A DNA stretch of 64,000 nucleotides from Fictibacillus fluitans (GCF_030418125.1 NZ_JAUHTR010000001.1:985832-1049831), one strand, 5' to 3'; numbered from the stretch's first letter, positions 15,730 to 25,070 are shown. Program-made: numbers and translations. Notes: generated by a model from the sequence alone, not told the origin.

Positions 15730-16665
15730 ATGAGTAAAGTAAGACGAAACGATCCTTGTCCATGCGGAAGCGGGAAAAAATACAAACATTGCTGTCAACG
15801 GTCAATGACAACGACCAGGATGAATCAAATGGTTGAAATCAGCCGTCATCTGGAAGGCCTTGCAAAGTTTGCTTTTGACAACTTTCATGAAGTCATGGGA
15901 AAACAAACACGGAATTTTATCCAGAAATACAACATTGATGATAAACAGGTGGAGACCTACGCAAATTTGATGGTATGCTGGCTTATTTTTCACTCAGCGG
16001 TTCAGGATGGCAAAGCACCTATAGAGCTTTACCTTCAGGAACAAAAAGAAGCTCCTCAAGTTTACGATGTATTGAAAGAGTGGAAAAACACGAATCCATC
16101 ATTGTACACCGTTGAATCGAAATCAAGCCGAATCGTGTACACGCTTAAAGATTATTTTACTCATCAGGAGTATACGGTTGAAATCCATTCAGAGATCCTG
16201 CCTGAGGTGCAGTCAGTGCTTGCAGGCTCACTGATCAGTACCGGAGAACAACATGAATTTTATATTGATTATGCTAAAATTGCGGGTTCTGCTTCTGATC
16301 TGATAATGAAAATACAAACTTATCAATCAGAACAATTAACAATGAAGGATGATTTCCCAGCGATTCTTCACCTTCTTATGTCCAGCAAGCCGGCTGATCC
16401 GGTAAATGATTTGGTTCTGGGTGCGCTAAAACATACCGCTTCTGCAGACATATATGAAAAGGCGGTTCCTTTGTGGGGCCTATGGAACAGCAGCCAAAAG
16501 CTAACCATTCGAAAAGAAGAGCTCTTCGCAGCAGCACTTCATTACTATGTCAGCAAACACCTTTTTGAAGAAAACACATCACAGGCGGAAACCGCTGCGA
16601 TGTACGCTGTTTCTGCCTCCAGCCTTTCTGCCAAATACCGTCAGTTAAAAAATATCATTCAATAA
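15730..16665 (+). CDS. SEC-C metal-binding domain protein, unknown
   Basis: A 311-residue protein. Residues 6-24 are a SEC-C zinc site: RNDPCPCGSGKKYKHCC (three Cys plus His/Cys ligands), as found at the end of SecA and in many orphan proteins. The remaining ~280 residues are a mostly helical, soluble region without recognised catalytic motif. The SD ACGGAGG is strong. The N-terminal position of SEC-C followed by a long unknown region is common in Bacillus orphans. Function unknown; a role in protein binding is only a guess. Confidence 0.75.
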   Translation: MSKVRRNDPCPCGSGKKYKHCCQRSMTTTRMNQMVEISRHLEGLAKFAFDNFHEVMGKQTRNFIQKYNIDDKQVETYANLMVCWLIFHSAVQDGKAPIELYLQEQKEAPQVYDVLKEWKNTNPSLYTVESKSSRIVYTLKDYFTHQEYTVEIHSEILPEVQSVLAGSLISTGEQHEFYIDYAKIAGSASDLIMKIQTYQSEQLTMKDDFPAILHLLMSSKPADPVNDLVLGALKHTASADIYEKAVPLWGLWNSSQKLTIRKEELFAAALHYYVSKHLFEENTSQAETAAMYAVSASSLSAKYRQLKNIIQ

Positions 16666-16667
16666 GA

Positions 16668-16696
16668 AAAAGAACCTGCCAATGGCAGGTTCTTTA
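16668..16696. terminator. Convergent terminator between SEC-C gene and gerB
   Basis: AAAGAACCTGCC/GGCAGGTTCTTT, with the better T run on the minus strand. Confidence 0.75.
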
Positions 16697-17788
16697 ACTT
16701 TGAGGTGGTTTGTTTTTCTTTCGCATAATCCCGATCAGCATCACGACAATCAGGATAATATAGAGGGTAAACCACCAGAGCGTCCAATTTTTCGCAACAA
16801 AATCGGTAAACTCCATCGTGTTGGAATGTTCATGGTTGGACATTGCCCAGACCAACAATCCTGCTGGCAGCAAAAACGTTCTGTAGCGGTGATGTTTGGA
16901 CACATGCTGAAGCCCCATCAGACCCGCATAAAAACATAGAGCAATTTTCGTAAAAATACCCACAATCCATACGACCCCGACCAGCACCTCAATTCTCTCC
17001 AAAAGCTTAACAACATTGATGGCGCGCATAAGCTCGAAAGTTGGGAACGTATTCCTGCTTACCAGATAGTAGCCATCACACCCGACTACAATAATAATGG
17101 TAACAAGAAGAATGGCACCTGAAATACCAATTGCAGACAAATAAGTCTTGATCAAATTCTTCTTTTTCGATACATATGTAAATACGGTTCCAAGCAGGAT
17201 AACCTCAATAAACGGAAATCCTGTCGTTGTGTAGGCCCCCTGAAGAATGTTTTTTGGAGGCTGCTGAAGGAAAGGCTTCAGGTTGTGCAGTTCAAAGCGG
17301 TTAAGCGTCAATAAAAGGGATACCAGAAAGAGAGCAGCCATAATCGGATTCAGAAATTCATTCACCCTGGCGATATTACTAAGCCCGTAATAACAGGTAT
17401 AAAGAGAGACGAGGATGAGCATGATCTGAAACGTCCACGCGTTAGTATCGGGCAAAACAGCGGAGATCATAAAATTGCTTACATTTCGGACCACATAGGA
17501 ACAAAGATGAAGTGCATAAAACACGATTAAAAGGGAAACCAGTCCGCCAATCCATTTGCCAGCCGCTTTCTCCACAATGACAAAAATGGATTGGTACTGG
17601 TACAGGGACAATAAATAGATCCACAGCCAGTTAAGGATAAGCCCAACGGCCAATGCAATGATCATGGACAGCCAGGCATCCTGTTCCGAATAAAAGGAAG
17701 TTAAGTTGGGTGCCAGCAGCAGAGAGCTTCCTACCAAAAAGCTGATCGTCAGCAGGAGCAGCTGCCACTGGTTTAATTTATGGCTCAT
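16694..17788 (-). CDS. Spore germination protein, GerAB/GerB family
   Basis: A 364-residue integral membrane protein with about ten hydrophobic segments, of the APC-related GerB family that binds germinants in the spore inner membrane. Family features are the N-terminal QWQLLLLTISFLVGSSLLLAP segment region and repeated aromatic-rich helices. The ATG at 17788 is chosen for the GGAGG before it; the in-frame ATG upstream at 17806 lies inside the small D gene. It is the last gene of an A-C-D-B operon. Confidence 0.88.
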   Translation of the reverse strand: MSHKLNQWQLLLLTISFLVGSSLLLAPNLTSFYSEQDAWLSMIIALAVGLILNWLWIYLLSLYQYQSIFVIVEKAAGKWIGGLVSLLIVFYALHLCSYVVRNVSNFMISAVLPDTNAWTFQIMLILVSLYTCYYGLSNIARVNEFLNPIMAALFLVSLLLTLNRFELHNLKPFLQQPPKNILQGAYTTTGFPFIEVILLGTVFTYVSKKKNLIKTYLSAIGISGAILLVTIIIVVGCDGYYLVSRNTFPTFELMRAINVVKLLERIEVLVGVVWIVGIFTKIALCFYAGLMGLQHVSKHHRYRTFLLPAGLLVWAMSNHEHSNTMEFTDFVAKNWTLWWFTLYIILIVVMLIGIMRKKNKPPQS

Positions 17789-17790
17789 CG

Positions 17791-17976
17791 TTAGCCTCCA
17801 AACCACATTTCATAAATCGGTACAAAGATTTTGTTAATACCTTTCGTAAAATGAAAGAAATTCCGGCCGGTAAAATAGCTGAATGTATATAAAAGAGAAA
17901 TCATCCAAAAAACGGTCAGCACAATATGATATTTCCGGTTATTTTTTTTGCTGGTTGACTGTTTCAATTCTCGCAC
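17791..17976 (-). CDS. Small membrane protein, likely D subunit of the ger operon
   Basis: A 61-residue protein: basic N-terminus, one clear membrane helix (about residues 18-39, VLTVFWMISLLYTFSYF) and an aromatic tail. It begins with GTG inside the end of gerC (38-bp overlap, different frame) and ends 2 bp before gerB. Small D proteins of one or two membrane segments are known in some ger operons (for example gerKD) and modulate receptor function. The unusual overlap and weak SD leave the exact start open. Confidence 0.6.
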   Translation of the reverse strand: MRELKQSTSKKNNRKYHIVLTVFWMISLLYTFSYFTGRNFFHFTKGINKIFVPIYEMWFGG

Positions 17977-19156
17977 CTGTCGTCACTAATGTTATTTTTG
18001 CAATAGGACGTACCTTTACCTTTGCAAATTCCTGTTTCCATTGATCTTCTTTCACTTTCCAGATCTCAGGATGATTTTCATTAAGAAGCCGGCCAAAACC
18101 GAATACATCCGCCTTTTTTGCTTGGGCTTTCTGAACTGCCTGGTTAATCTCGTCTTCAACTACTTTGCTAATATAACCCTCCATTTTTTTCAACTCCATC
18201 GGATCGCCTACGTTTACGTTGCAGGTAACTTCCTGAAGATAGCCCTTCCCGGTTACGTGTACGTCAAAAGAGATGTGGTCTCCCTTTATTACTGGTTTTA
18301 CCTTAGTGTTAATTTCCTTTGCCACAAAGCCCAGATGGCCTTTTTTCTTTCCGCATGTTTTTGTAAAAATCGAAAGTTCGTTCGTTTTACCCGTAATCAT
18401 TGCCCAGCCCTTTGATTCTCCGCCGTTCATCCAGCCAACCAACTTATCCTTTTTGAAAAGGGCGGTTCCTGTAATAATAAAGGTTTTATTATTTGCTTTA
18501 ATCCCATCCAGAATGGAAGTTTCGTCTCCCTTTGGGGATTTATGAAAAACTTTTACGCCCGGAATAGCAGGATCCCGTTTTTCGCCAAACTCCCACCTCA
18601 CCACTTCCTTTTCCTGAACACCTTCAGATAGACCGGTAGAGAGCGCAGATAAATCCAGCCGGTTGTTCAACGATTCCCCCGGGTTTTTAAAAATAGGAGT
18701 GAACAGGGTAAGTATGTCTTTTGCCATAGAGTCCTTTGCGATAAACATCGGTACCGTTTCCCGAAATTCATGGTTTCGTTCCACAAAGTCAAAAATCGGA
18801 CGGATTCCTTTTTTTCTTGCGAAATCCTCACCAATAACAAGACTGTTAATGTGAGAAAACATTAAATAACGCGGGACGATCTGCCCTGCTTTCTGAATGG
18901 CTTCATAAACAGTGGCTCCCTTAATACTATAGGTGTACACCGCTCCTCCGGAACCGCCGGAAGGTGCTCCTCCCTGATTCCCTGCCATTCCGCCAGGATT
19001 AACAACCTGAAGATGCACCTCGGTTTCTCCATTTTTTGCGAGATCGATGCCAAGTGAAGATACGATGAGAAGTTCATTAAGCTCCCTTCTTCCATTACAG
19101 CCCGTGAACAGCAGCAAACATACAATGACAAGTAACAATGAAATACTCTTTTTCAT
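17939..19156 (-). CDS. Spore germination lipoprotein, GerAC family
   Basis: A 405-residue lipoprotein subunit of a germinant receptor. It has a type-II signal peptide with lipobox LFTGC (Cys about residue 20), then GRRELNELLIVSSLGID, the usual GerAC beginning. A Gly-rich loop near residues 65-75 (GNQGGAPSGGSGG) is an oddity. The start at 19156 overlaps the gerA stop (ATGA). The protein is expected on the outer face of the spore inner membrane. Confidence 0.92.
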   Translation of the reverse strand: MKKSISLLLVIVCLLLFTGCNGRRELNELLIVSSLGIDLAKNGETEVHLQVVNPGGMAGNQGGAPSGGSGGAVYTYSIKGATVYEAIQKAGQIVPRYLMFSHINSLVIGEDFARKKGIRPIFDFVERNHEFRETVPMFIAKDSMAKDILTLFTPIFKNPGESLNNRLDLSALSTGLSEGVQEKEVVRWEFGEKRDPAIPGVKVFHKSPKGDETSILDGIKANNKTFIITGTALFKKDKLVGWMNGGESKGWAMITGKTNELSIFTKTCGKKKGHLGFVAKEINTKVKPVIKGDHISFDVHVTGKGYLQEVTCNVNVGDPMELKKMEGYISKVVEDEINQAVQKAQAKKADVFGFGRLLNENHPEIWKVKEDQWKQEFAKVKVRPIAKITLVTTGARIETVNQQKK

Positions 19157-20652
19157 GACTGCGACTTCCATTTTTTATAAAACTTTGTATTCTTCCACCA
19201 AAACGGCAGACGCAGCATGGTATCATCCTGTTCATCGGTAAAAGGTGCCATGGACGTAAAATAAGGTCTTCCCATTGACGTCAATGAGCACAGATGGATG
19301 AATAAGGCCAGCATAAATATAATGATGCCATACATTCCAACACTGGCCGCCAGCACCATGAGCAGAAAGCGCAAAAGTCTGGCTGCACCGCTAAACGCGT
19401 AGTAAGGAGAAACAAAGCTTGAAATTGCGGTTAGCGAGACCACAATTACGATGGCCGGTGATACAAGTCCAGCGGCAACGGCGGATTCTCCAATAACAAT
19501 CGCTCCAACGATGGAAACCGCTGAACCAATTGGGCGGGGCATCCTGATTCCCGCTTCCCGCAGTATTTCAAAAATGACTTCCATGATCAAGGCTTCCATA
19601 AATGCCGGAAAAGGCACGCCTTCCCGCTGTGCCGCCAGACTAATCAGGAGATTTGGCGGGATAAGCTCCTGATGAAAGCTTGTCACAGCAATAAACACGC
19701 CGGGAAGAGCAATTGATATACCGAACGATAAAAGCCGGATCAATCGCACCAATATCGATAGGTCATAATGGCTGTAATAATCCTCAGCCGCCTGGAAGAA
19801 GGAAATAAAGGTGACCGGTGTTACAAGAACAAAGGGGGTTCCTTCCATCATGATGACAATTTTCCCTTCAGCAAGTGCAGCTGCAGCGATGTCTGGACGT
19901 TCTGTCGATTGAAACGTAGGAAAAGGAGTATAGCCGTTTTCATCGATGAGTTCCTCGATCATCCCGCCTTCAAATACCTTTTCCGTGTCCAGGTTGTGAA
20001 GCCTGTTCATTACCTCATTCAGTACTTGCTGATCCGCTTTGTTCTTCATATAGGCAACCAATACTGAGGTCTTTGTGATATTTCCCACCTGAAGCGATTT
20101 AAAGCGAAGCTGCGGATTCGATATTCTTCGTCTCAAAAGAGTCGTATTGATTTGCAATGTTTCAATGAATCCTTCACGCGGTCCCCTGACCGTGGTCTGT
20201 GATTCAGGCTCATCGATGCCTCTCGTTGGAAAAAACTCAAGCGGGATCGTATAGGCAGTGTTCGCTCCATCCACAAAGACGGCCACCTGCCCTTTTAACA
20301 CCGGGGTAATAATATGGCCAAACAACTGATGCTTGCTGACAGCAGATGAAACTTCTATTTGGCTAATAAGCTTCTCAGGGATAACATCTTCTTCCCCGTC
20401 CTGCCAGTCATGTATAGGCTGCAGAATGGATAAGTCAATCTGCTGTTTGTTTACAAGTCCTTCAATAAAGCAAACAACAAAGGGGATAGGACGGTCACTA
20501 AAGAACAAAATCTTAACGTCCATGCTTTCACCAAGGATATTCTTAAGGTGTTCCAAATTCTCTTGAACAACCTGCGATACTTCAATATTTTCATAAGCTT
20601 TTGCCTCTGAGCCCGCAGTTGGCCGCCGTTTCAATCGCCTTTTCATTTTCAT
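19153..20652 (-). CDS. Spore germination protein, GerAA family
   Basis: A 499-residue receptor A subunit. The soluble N-terminal domain (to about residue 280) contains FVDGANTAYTIPLE and the GPREGFIETLQINTTLLRRRI motif of the family. About five membrane segments follow with IALPGVFIAVTSFHQELIP and IGSAVSIVGAIVIG. It is the first gene of the operon, with GGAGGTGG before the ATG. A weak sigma-G-like element (GAATA 20716-20712, GAAGATA 20693-20687, minus strand) lies upstream. Confidence 0.93.
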   Translation of the reverse strand: MKMKRRLKRRPTAGSEAKAYENIEVSQVVQENLEHLKNILGESMDVKILFFSDRPIPFVVCFIEGLVNKQQIDLSILQPIHDWQDGEEDVIPEKLISQIEVSSAVSKHQLFGHIITPVLKGQVAVFVDGANTAYTIPLEFFPTRGIDEPESQTTVRGPREGFIETLQINTTLLRRRISNPQLRFKSLQVGNITKTSVLVAYMKNKADQQVLNEVMNRLHNLDTEKVFEGGMIEELIDENGYTPFPTFQSTERPDIAAAALAEGKIVIMMEGTPFVLVTPVTFISFFQAAEDYYSHYDLSILVRLIRLLSFGISIALPGVFIAVTSFHQELIPPNLLISLAAQREGVPFPAFMEALIMEVIFEILREAGIRMPRPIGSAVSIVGAIVIGESAVAAGLVSPAIVIVVSLTAISSFVSPYYAFSGAARLLRFLLMVLAASVGMYGIIIFMLALFIHLCSLTSMGRPYFTSMAPFTDEQDDTMLRLPFWWKNTKFYKKWKSQS

Positions 20653-20724
20653 CCATCCACCTCCATTCCGTCTTTCACTTACCTTCTATCTTCTGTAGAG
20701 AGGCTGTATTTTATTCCATAATGA

Positions 20725-20757
20725 AAAACCCTGCTGAAAAAACAGCAGGGTTTTGGA
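20725..20757 (-). terminator. Terminator after the amino-acid exchanger gene
   Basis: ACCCTGCTG/CAGCAGGGT is flanked by A and T runs; it separates steT from the ger operon. Confidence 0.8.
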
Positions 20758-20767
20758 TAAGAATTTA

Positions 20768-22111
20768 TTAAGCTTTCTTTTGCAATTGTTCTTCGTCTTC
20801 CATCCGGTTTCTTTTGTTCAGATACCAATACAAGGGCAGGCCAGCCAGTGTGACAGCAATTGCTGTGAGGCTGTCTGCAGGATTATCAATAATGGTGGCT
20901 ATAACGATATAGCTGGCGCCAATGATGGCAAACCCCGGAATGAAAGGAAACAGAGGTACACTGTACGACCTTTTTCTCCCTTTATTTCGTTTTCTCAAAA
21001 CAAACAGAGCATAAAACGCAAAAATATAAAAAATATAAATCGCGAAGATGGCCATGGCGGACAGGTAATCCGGATTCGAAACAAGCATAAGAGCGATGGC
21101 TAACACAACCTGCAGCCCGGTTGCCGGAATCGGTGTTCCAAACTTTTCAGAAACAGAAGCAAAAAAGCGGGAGGCAGGCAGCTGCTTGCGAAGAGCCATT
21201 GCGTAAGTTACACGCGGGAACGTCAGGATCTTTCCGTTCAAACACCCGAAAATAGAAACAGCAATACCGATGGCAATCAATTTGCCGCCCATTTCCCCAA
21301 ACAATAGGGAGGCAGCGGTTCCAGCTGAATTTTCCCCCAATTCAACGATACGGCTTGCCGGCAGAATATGAAGCATGGCCACATTCACCAGTAAATAGGC
21401 TACCGTTACAAAAAGAATCCCGCCGATGATCGCCTTCGGCAGTATTTTCGCAGGGTTTTTCATTTCCCCAGCCACAAACCCGACCATCAGCCAGCCGTCA
21501 TAAGCAAACAAGGTTGCAAGAATGGCCGCTCCCATGCTGATCTCTCCAGTAAAGCCGCTTCCTGCATTCAAAACCTGTTCATTTCCTTTCCAAATTCCAA
21601 AGACAACGATTAATACAATCGGAAGCAATTTTCCCACGGTGGCGACATTTTGAACGATGCCCCCATATTTCGTTCCAAAGCTGTTCACCACAGCAAGAAA
21701 AACAACCGTAAAAATCCCAATCCACGGGCCCGTTTTATCGTTCCAGCCGAACAAATGGGCGAGCAAGGAGCCAAAATAAAGACCGAGTCCTCCTATGATG
21801 GCAGGACCATAAATAACAGTTTGCATCCAGCCGCTGAGATAGCCCCATACTTTTCCATATACCTCTTCCAAATATACATACAGTCCGCCTGTTTTTGGAA
21901 TCTGTGTCGCAACTTCGGCAATGGTAAGGCCGCCTGCCAGCGTGATAAGGCCACCGAGCAGCCAGGCAAGGAGCGCCATGCTTGACCCCCCTGCATATTC
22001 AATTACTTTTCCGGGTTTCATGAAGATACCGGAACCAATTACTGTACCAATAACAATAGACATCGCCACTGAAAGACCGATGTCCTTTTTAAGATCTGCT
22101 TCTGTATTCAC
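20768..22111 (-). CDS. steT: APC-superfamily amino-acid exchanger, SteT-like
   Basis: A 447-residue transporter with about twelve membrane segments. SteT of B. subtilis exchanges serine and threonine. Shared features are GTVIGSGIFMKPG in segment 1, GGLTIAEVATQIPKTGGLYVYLEEVYG, GPAIIGGLGLYFGSLLAHLFGW, ILATLFAYDGW and HILPASRIV. The start is placed at the GTG at 22111 because the B. subtilis protein begins in the same way and GGGAG lies upstream; the open frame extends to a TTG at 22129 without SD. Transcribed alone. Confidence 0.88.
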   Translation of the reverse strand: MNTEADLKKDIGLSVAMSIVIGTVIGSGIFMKPGKVIEYAGGSSMALLAWLLGGLITLAGGLTIAEVATQIPKTGGLYVYLEEVYGKVWGYLSGWMQTVIYGPAIIGGLGLYFGSLLAHLFGWNDKTGPWIGIFTVVFLAVVNSFGTKYGGIVQNVATVGKLLPIVLIVVFGIWKGNEQVLNAGSGFTGEISMGAAILATLFAYDGWLMVGFVAGEMKNPAKILPKAIIGGILFVTVAYLLVNVAMLHILPASRIVELGENSAGTAASLLFGEMGGKLIAIGIAVSIFGCLNGKILTFPRVTYAMALRKQLPASRFFASVSEKFGTPIPATGLQVVLAIALMLVSNPDYLSAMAIFAIYIFYIFAFYALFVLRKRNKGRKRSYSVPLFPFIPGFAIIGASYIVIATIIDNPADSLTAIAVTLAGLPLYWYLNKRNRMEDEEQLQKKA

Positions 22112-22240
22112 GCTGCTGTCCACTCCCAAACTATTATTGTCTACTCAAGAAGGACTTTCTCTTTTTAAAACTGTATCACAGCGTGTAACTCCTGTCACTA
22201 CAACCTAAAATAGTAATTCTATTCTAAAAAATCACTTTAT

Positions 22241-23272
22241 TTAAAATCCTTTTTTCAGAGATATTACCAGCATATAAGCAAGCCCCACCAGGCCGAAAAG
22301 CGGATAAAGATAATGAAGAAGTGAAGAATAGCCAAACAAACTGATCAGATACCCGCCACCCATTAAAAGCAGCAAAATGAAATTGGCCGAAAGCTTGATT
22401 GATTTTTTTAATGGAGCGATGAGTCCGAACAGGTTCCCAATCAGTGTAGTAAATATTTCACCATAGACAACGAGCAAAAACAGCAAATGAACAAATATTC
22501 CGAGCCGGCTGATGATCTCGGCAACAGGAATTTCATATTGAACCGATTGAGGCACCAGATAAAGGGCGAAATGGCTGTTTAACAGAATAAAAGTCAGCCC
22601 AAGCCCTCCTAAAAAACCGCCCCACCGGATAACTGATTCATCCTCCGCTTCCCTGCTAAGCGGAACGAGAACCGCTTGAGCCAGCGTCAAATTAAACGCA
22701 GCATAAGTAAAAGGACTCAAAAGCCATCTCCAGTTTCCCGTAAAGTCCTCTGATTGGATCAGAGGAACTTCAATCGGTGAAAACAGCATGGATACGGACA
22801 GGATAATGGAAAAAAGAATCATAATAGGCACAATAACAGAATTTGTCCATAAAATGCCTTCCATCCCTCGCTGCATTACGATAAAACACAATAAAACGGT
22901 GAGCAGTATACCGGCATGAAACGGCATATGAAGCTGCTCCGTAAACAAAGCCCCAGTACCAGACAGCATAACGGCTGTTACGCCAAAAAGCATCACAAAT
23001 AAAAGCAAATTGATCCCTGAGGCAAACTTTTCTCCAAAAAGATATGTGTTTAATGTTTCATATGTTTCCGCGCCAATCTTTCGGGCAAGGAGCATAATTT
23101 TCGTCCCTAAAAAGATAAATAAAAAACCGCTGATCAGAATGCCGGCAAAGCCAGCCGAACCATGTATAGTAAAGAATTCAACAATCTCTCTCCCTGTTGC
23201 GAAACCCGCTCCTACGATTGTACCGATATAGGTAGCGCCGATTTGAACCGCTTGTTTTTTTCGTTTTTGCAT
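22241..23272 (-). CDS. ykvI: YkvI-family membrane protein
   Basis: A 343-residue protein with about ten membrane segments, starting ATYIGTIVGAGFATGREIVEFF, the family signature. YkvI relatives are distant members of the amino-acid/polyamine transporter superfamily; the substrate is unknown. It has the SD GGAGGAG. No co-transcribed partner is visible. Confidence 0.8.
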   Translation of the reverse strand: MQKRKKQAVQIGATYIGTIVGAGFATGREIVEFFTIHGSAGFAGILISGFLFIFLGTKIMLLARKIGAETYETLNTYLFGEKFASGINLLLFVMLFGVTAVMLSGTGALFTEQLHMPFHAGILLTVLLCFIVMQRGMEGILWTNSVIVPIMILFSIILSVSMLFSPIEVPLIQSEDFTGNWRWLLSPFTYAAFNLTLAQAVLVPLSREAEDESVIRWGGFLGGLGLTFILLNSHFALYLVPQSVQYEIPVAEIISRLGIFVHLLFLLVVYGEIFTTLIGNLFGLIAPLKKSIKLSANFILLLLMGGGYLISLFGYSSLLHYLYPLFGLVGLAYMLVISLKKGF

Positions 23273-23370
23273 GATCTCCTCCAGCTCCGCCCGTCCTCTT
23301 CGTTAATATGTATGCCTGTACCGGCAAATTAGAAGAGCATCGGGTAAAGCGGGACACCTAAATAAACAAA

Positions 23371-23418
23371 ACCCATGATCTGTCTTCCCGGGAAGACGAA
23401 TCATGGGTCCTTTTAATT
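23371..23418. terminator. Long hairpin between ykvI and the 91-residue gene
   Basis: ACCCATGAT/ATCATGGGT encloses GTCTTCCCGGGAAGAC. On the minus strand it follows the gene at 23417-23692 and ends in TTTTG. Confidence 0.75.
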
Positions 23419-23692
23419 ATTTATTTCTTTTTCGTTTTGGCAGTTTATCAAGGAGCCAGCCCTTACCAATTTCGCAAAAACGTATGGGCATTTCCATCGA
23501 AACCCAAACCTTATCTTTGCCGACTATATTTAACATCCCGGTTTCCTCATTGACATGTCTTACTTCTGCACTTTCCGTACCAGCAACCGGAACGACCATT
23601 TTTTCATTATTAAATCCTTTAATTTTAAAAACCTTTCCGTCAAAAGAAACTTTGTGACAATGTGGAGGGAGACCAAGAGTAATTTTGTTCAC
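23417..23692 (-). CDS. Hypothetical 91-residue protein
   Basis: A soluble, beta-rich looking protein with PPHCHKVSFDGKVFKIKGF at the start and a basic end (LPKRKRNK). The start is a GTG at 23692 with GGAGG at good spacing. No family recognised; it could be a small beta-barrel or PilZ-like protein, but no motif proves this. Confidence 0.6.
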   Translation of the reverse strand: MNKITLGLPPHCHKVSFDGKVFKIKGFNNEKMVVPVAGTESAEVRHVNEETGMLNIVGKDKVWVSMEMPIRFCEIGKGWLLDKLPKRKRNK

Positions 23693-23958
23693 AATAAAAC
23701 CTCCTATAAAGATTTTCTCATTTAAAGATTTTCTTCATTGTAACAGAAATGTGCGTGTCTTTTCTTTAATTTTTAAAAATTTTTTAAATATTATATTAAC
23801 TCTTCAATAACCTAACCCTACCCTGGCTTGCTGCTAACTAAACGTTGAAAATGTTGCTATTTGCCGCATCTATCAATACAGGAACCAATCAGCAGGCTCT
23901 ATCATAATCTAATAGTCAATACTAGATTTTTATTTTGAAAACTATGAGGTGTTTCTAC

Positions 23959-24375
23959 ATGAATAGAGTTCAAATGCTGTTTAAATGCTGCTCTGCACTG
24001 GCAGGCGCCTATGCAGGTTATTTCTTCGGTCCGATGTCCCCTTTGATCAATGCTCTTGTAATTTTGGCTATACTTGATTATCTGACAGGGATTATCGCTT
24101 CTGCTTATGAAGGAAAGCTTTCAAGTTCAATAGGGTTCAAAGGTATTTTAAAGAAAATCGCAATATTTTGCATCGTAGCTGTTGCCCATTCACTCGATGC
24201 TCTTTTTGGCGGCCATTACATCCGTGATGCCACTATCTTCTTTTATTTATCCAATGAGTTGCTGTCCATTATCGAAAACGCAGGCCGGACAAACATCCCC
24301 CTGCCTCCTGTCATTCGAAAAGCTTTCCTTGTTTTAAAACAAAAGGGGGAGGAAAACGAAAAAAAAACAGACTAG
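23959..24375 (+). CDS. Orphan phage-holin-family membrane protein
   Basis: A 138-residue protein of the phi29/toxin-secretion holin family. It has membrane segments at about residues 8-25, 27-45 and 60-80, and the family region ILAILDYLTGIIASAYEGKLSSSIGFKGILKK. The SD GAGGTG supports the ATG at 23959; an upstream ATG exists at 23935. No lysin, phage or toxin genes are next to it, so it is a chromosomal holin-like gene of unknown role. Confidence 0.75.
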   Translation: MNRVQMLFKCCSALAGAYAGYFFGPMSPLINALVILAILDYLTGIIASAYEGKLSSSIGFKGILKKIAIFCIVAVAHSLDALFGGHYIRDATIFFYLSNELLSIIENAGRTNIPLPPVIRKAFLVLKQKGEENEKKTD

Positions 24376-24409
24376 CTCTCTGCCAATCTGTTTTTGTTCT
24401 TCATTTGTT

Positions 24410-24613
24410 TTATCGCTGATAATAGGATGTAATCTTGGCCGCAATTTTCTCCGGATCGATTTTGTACTCCCCAGCGTTAATTTTCTGTTTAAGTTCCTCT
24501 ACCTTTGCCAGGCGTTCATTTGAAATTTCGCCTGCTTTCTTTTTTGCAGATGGCTTTGAAACTCCAGTGGTGTTGTACAGTTGATCCACCCTTCGAATGC
24601 CATTGATTTTCAT
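24410..24613 (-). CDS. Short FlgM-like anti-sigma factor
   Basis: A 67-residue protein. It begins MKINGI like FlgM, and the C-terminal part VEELKQKINAGEYKIDPEKIAAKI matches the sigma-28-binding helices of FlgM (the typical pattern is a Lys-rich helix, then G-x-Y-x-x-D-x-x-x-x-A). It is about twenty residues shorter than B. subtilis FlgM, and no flagellar or competence genes surround it. It may be an extra or diverged FlgM; binding to SigD is inferred only. Confidence 0.65.
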   Translation of the reverse strand: MKINGIRRVDQLYNTTGVSKPSAKKKAGEISNERLAKVEELKQKINAGEYKIDPEKIAAKITSYYQR

Positions 24614-24631
24614 GTTGTTGATCCCTTCATA

Positions 24632-24871
24632 TTAAATGCATACATTTCCGACACATACCCAGTCGTCTTCAATTTCAGAAGGTTCCAGATAACGCATATA
24701 CAGTTTCTGGCCGCTTTTATCATACTTTATTTCAAATTCCTTTTCATTTTGCCTGGATTCACAAAAGAAATGAATATACTCCTGTGTAAATAGATAAGGA
24801 GTAAAATTTTTATAATCCGCCAGATGGTTTTCGACCCAATGTTGAATATCTTCTTGTTTAACCGTTTTCAT
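24632..24871 (-). CDS. Hypothetical 79-residue protein
   Basis: A soluble acidic protein with many aromatic residues (HWVENHLADYKNFTPYLF) and a C-terminal pair of cysteines (WVCVGNVCI). The ATG has GGGAAG upstream. It sits 18 bp before the FlgM-like gene on the same strand and may be co-transcribed with it. No family recognised. Confidence 0.6.
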   Translation of the reverse strand: MKTVKQEDIQHWVENHLADYKNFTPYLFTQEYIHFFCESRQNEKEFEIKYDKSGQKLYMRYLEPSEIEDDWVCVGNVCI

Positions 24872-25038
24872 ATTACTCTTCCCTTACCCCATTTTGTGTA
24901 TAGTGATGAATAAATGTATGAAATACCCCATGAAAAACTACTGTAAACACATAGAAAGATATTTTGCTCATAGTCTTCGAATCATTCTTATATTATAAGG
25001 GGTATTACCCGAAAAAAATAGTAAATTTTGTATAAAAA

Positions 25039-25070
25039 ACGTTCATCTCAGCAAGATGAACGTTTATCTC
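25039..25070 (-). terminator. Terminator after the 113-residue gene
   Basis: AAACGTTCATCT/AGATGAACGTTT is followed on the minus strand by a T run. Confidence 0.8.

Noticed and set aside
23959..24613. Possible prophage remnant (holin-like gene next to small unknown genes)
   Set aside because: No integrase, structural genes, lysin or att repeats are present; the neighbours are ordinary Bacillus-type genes.
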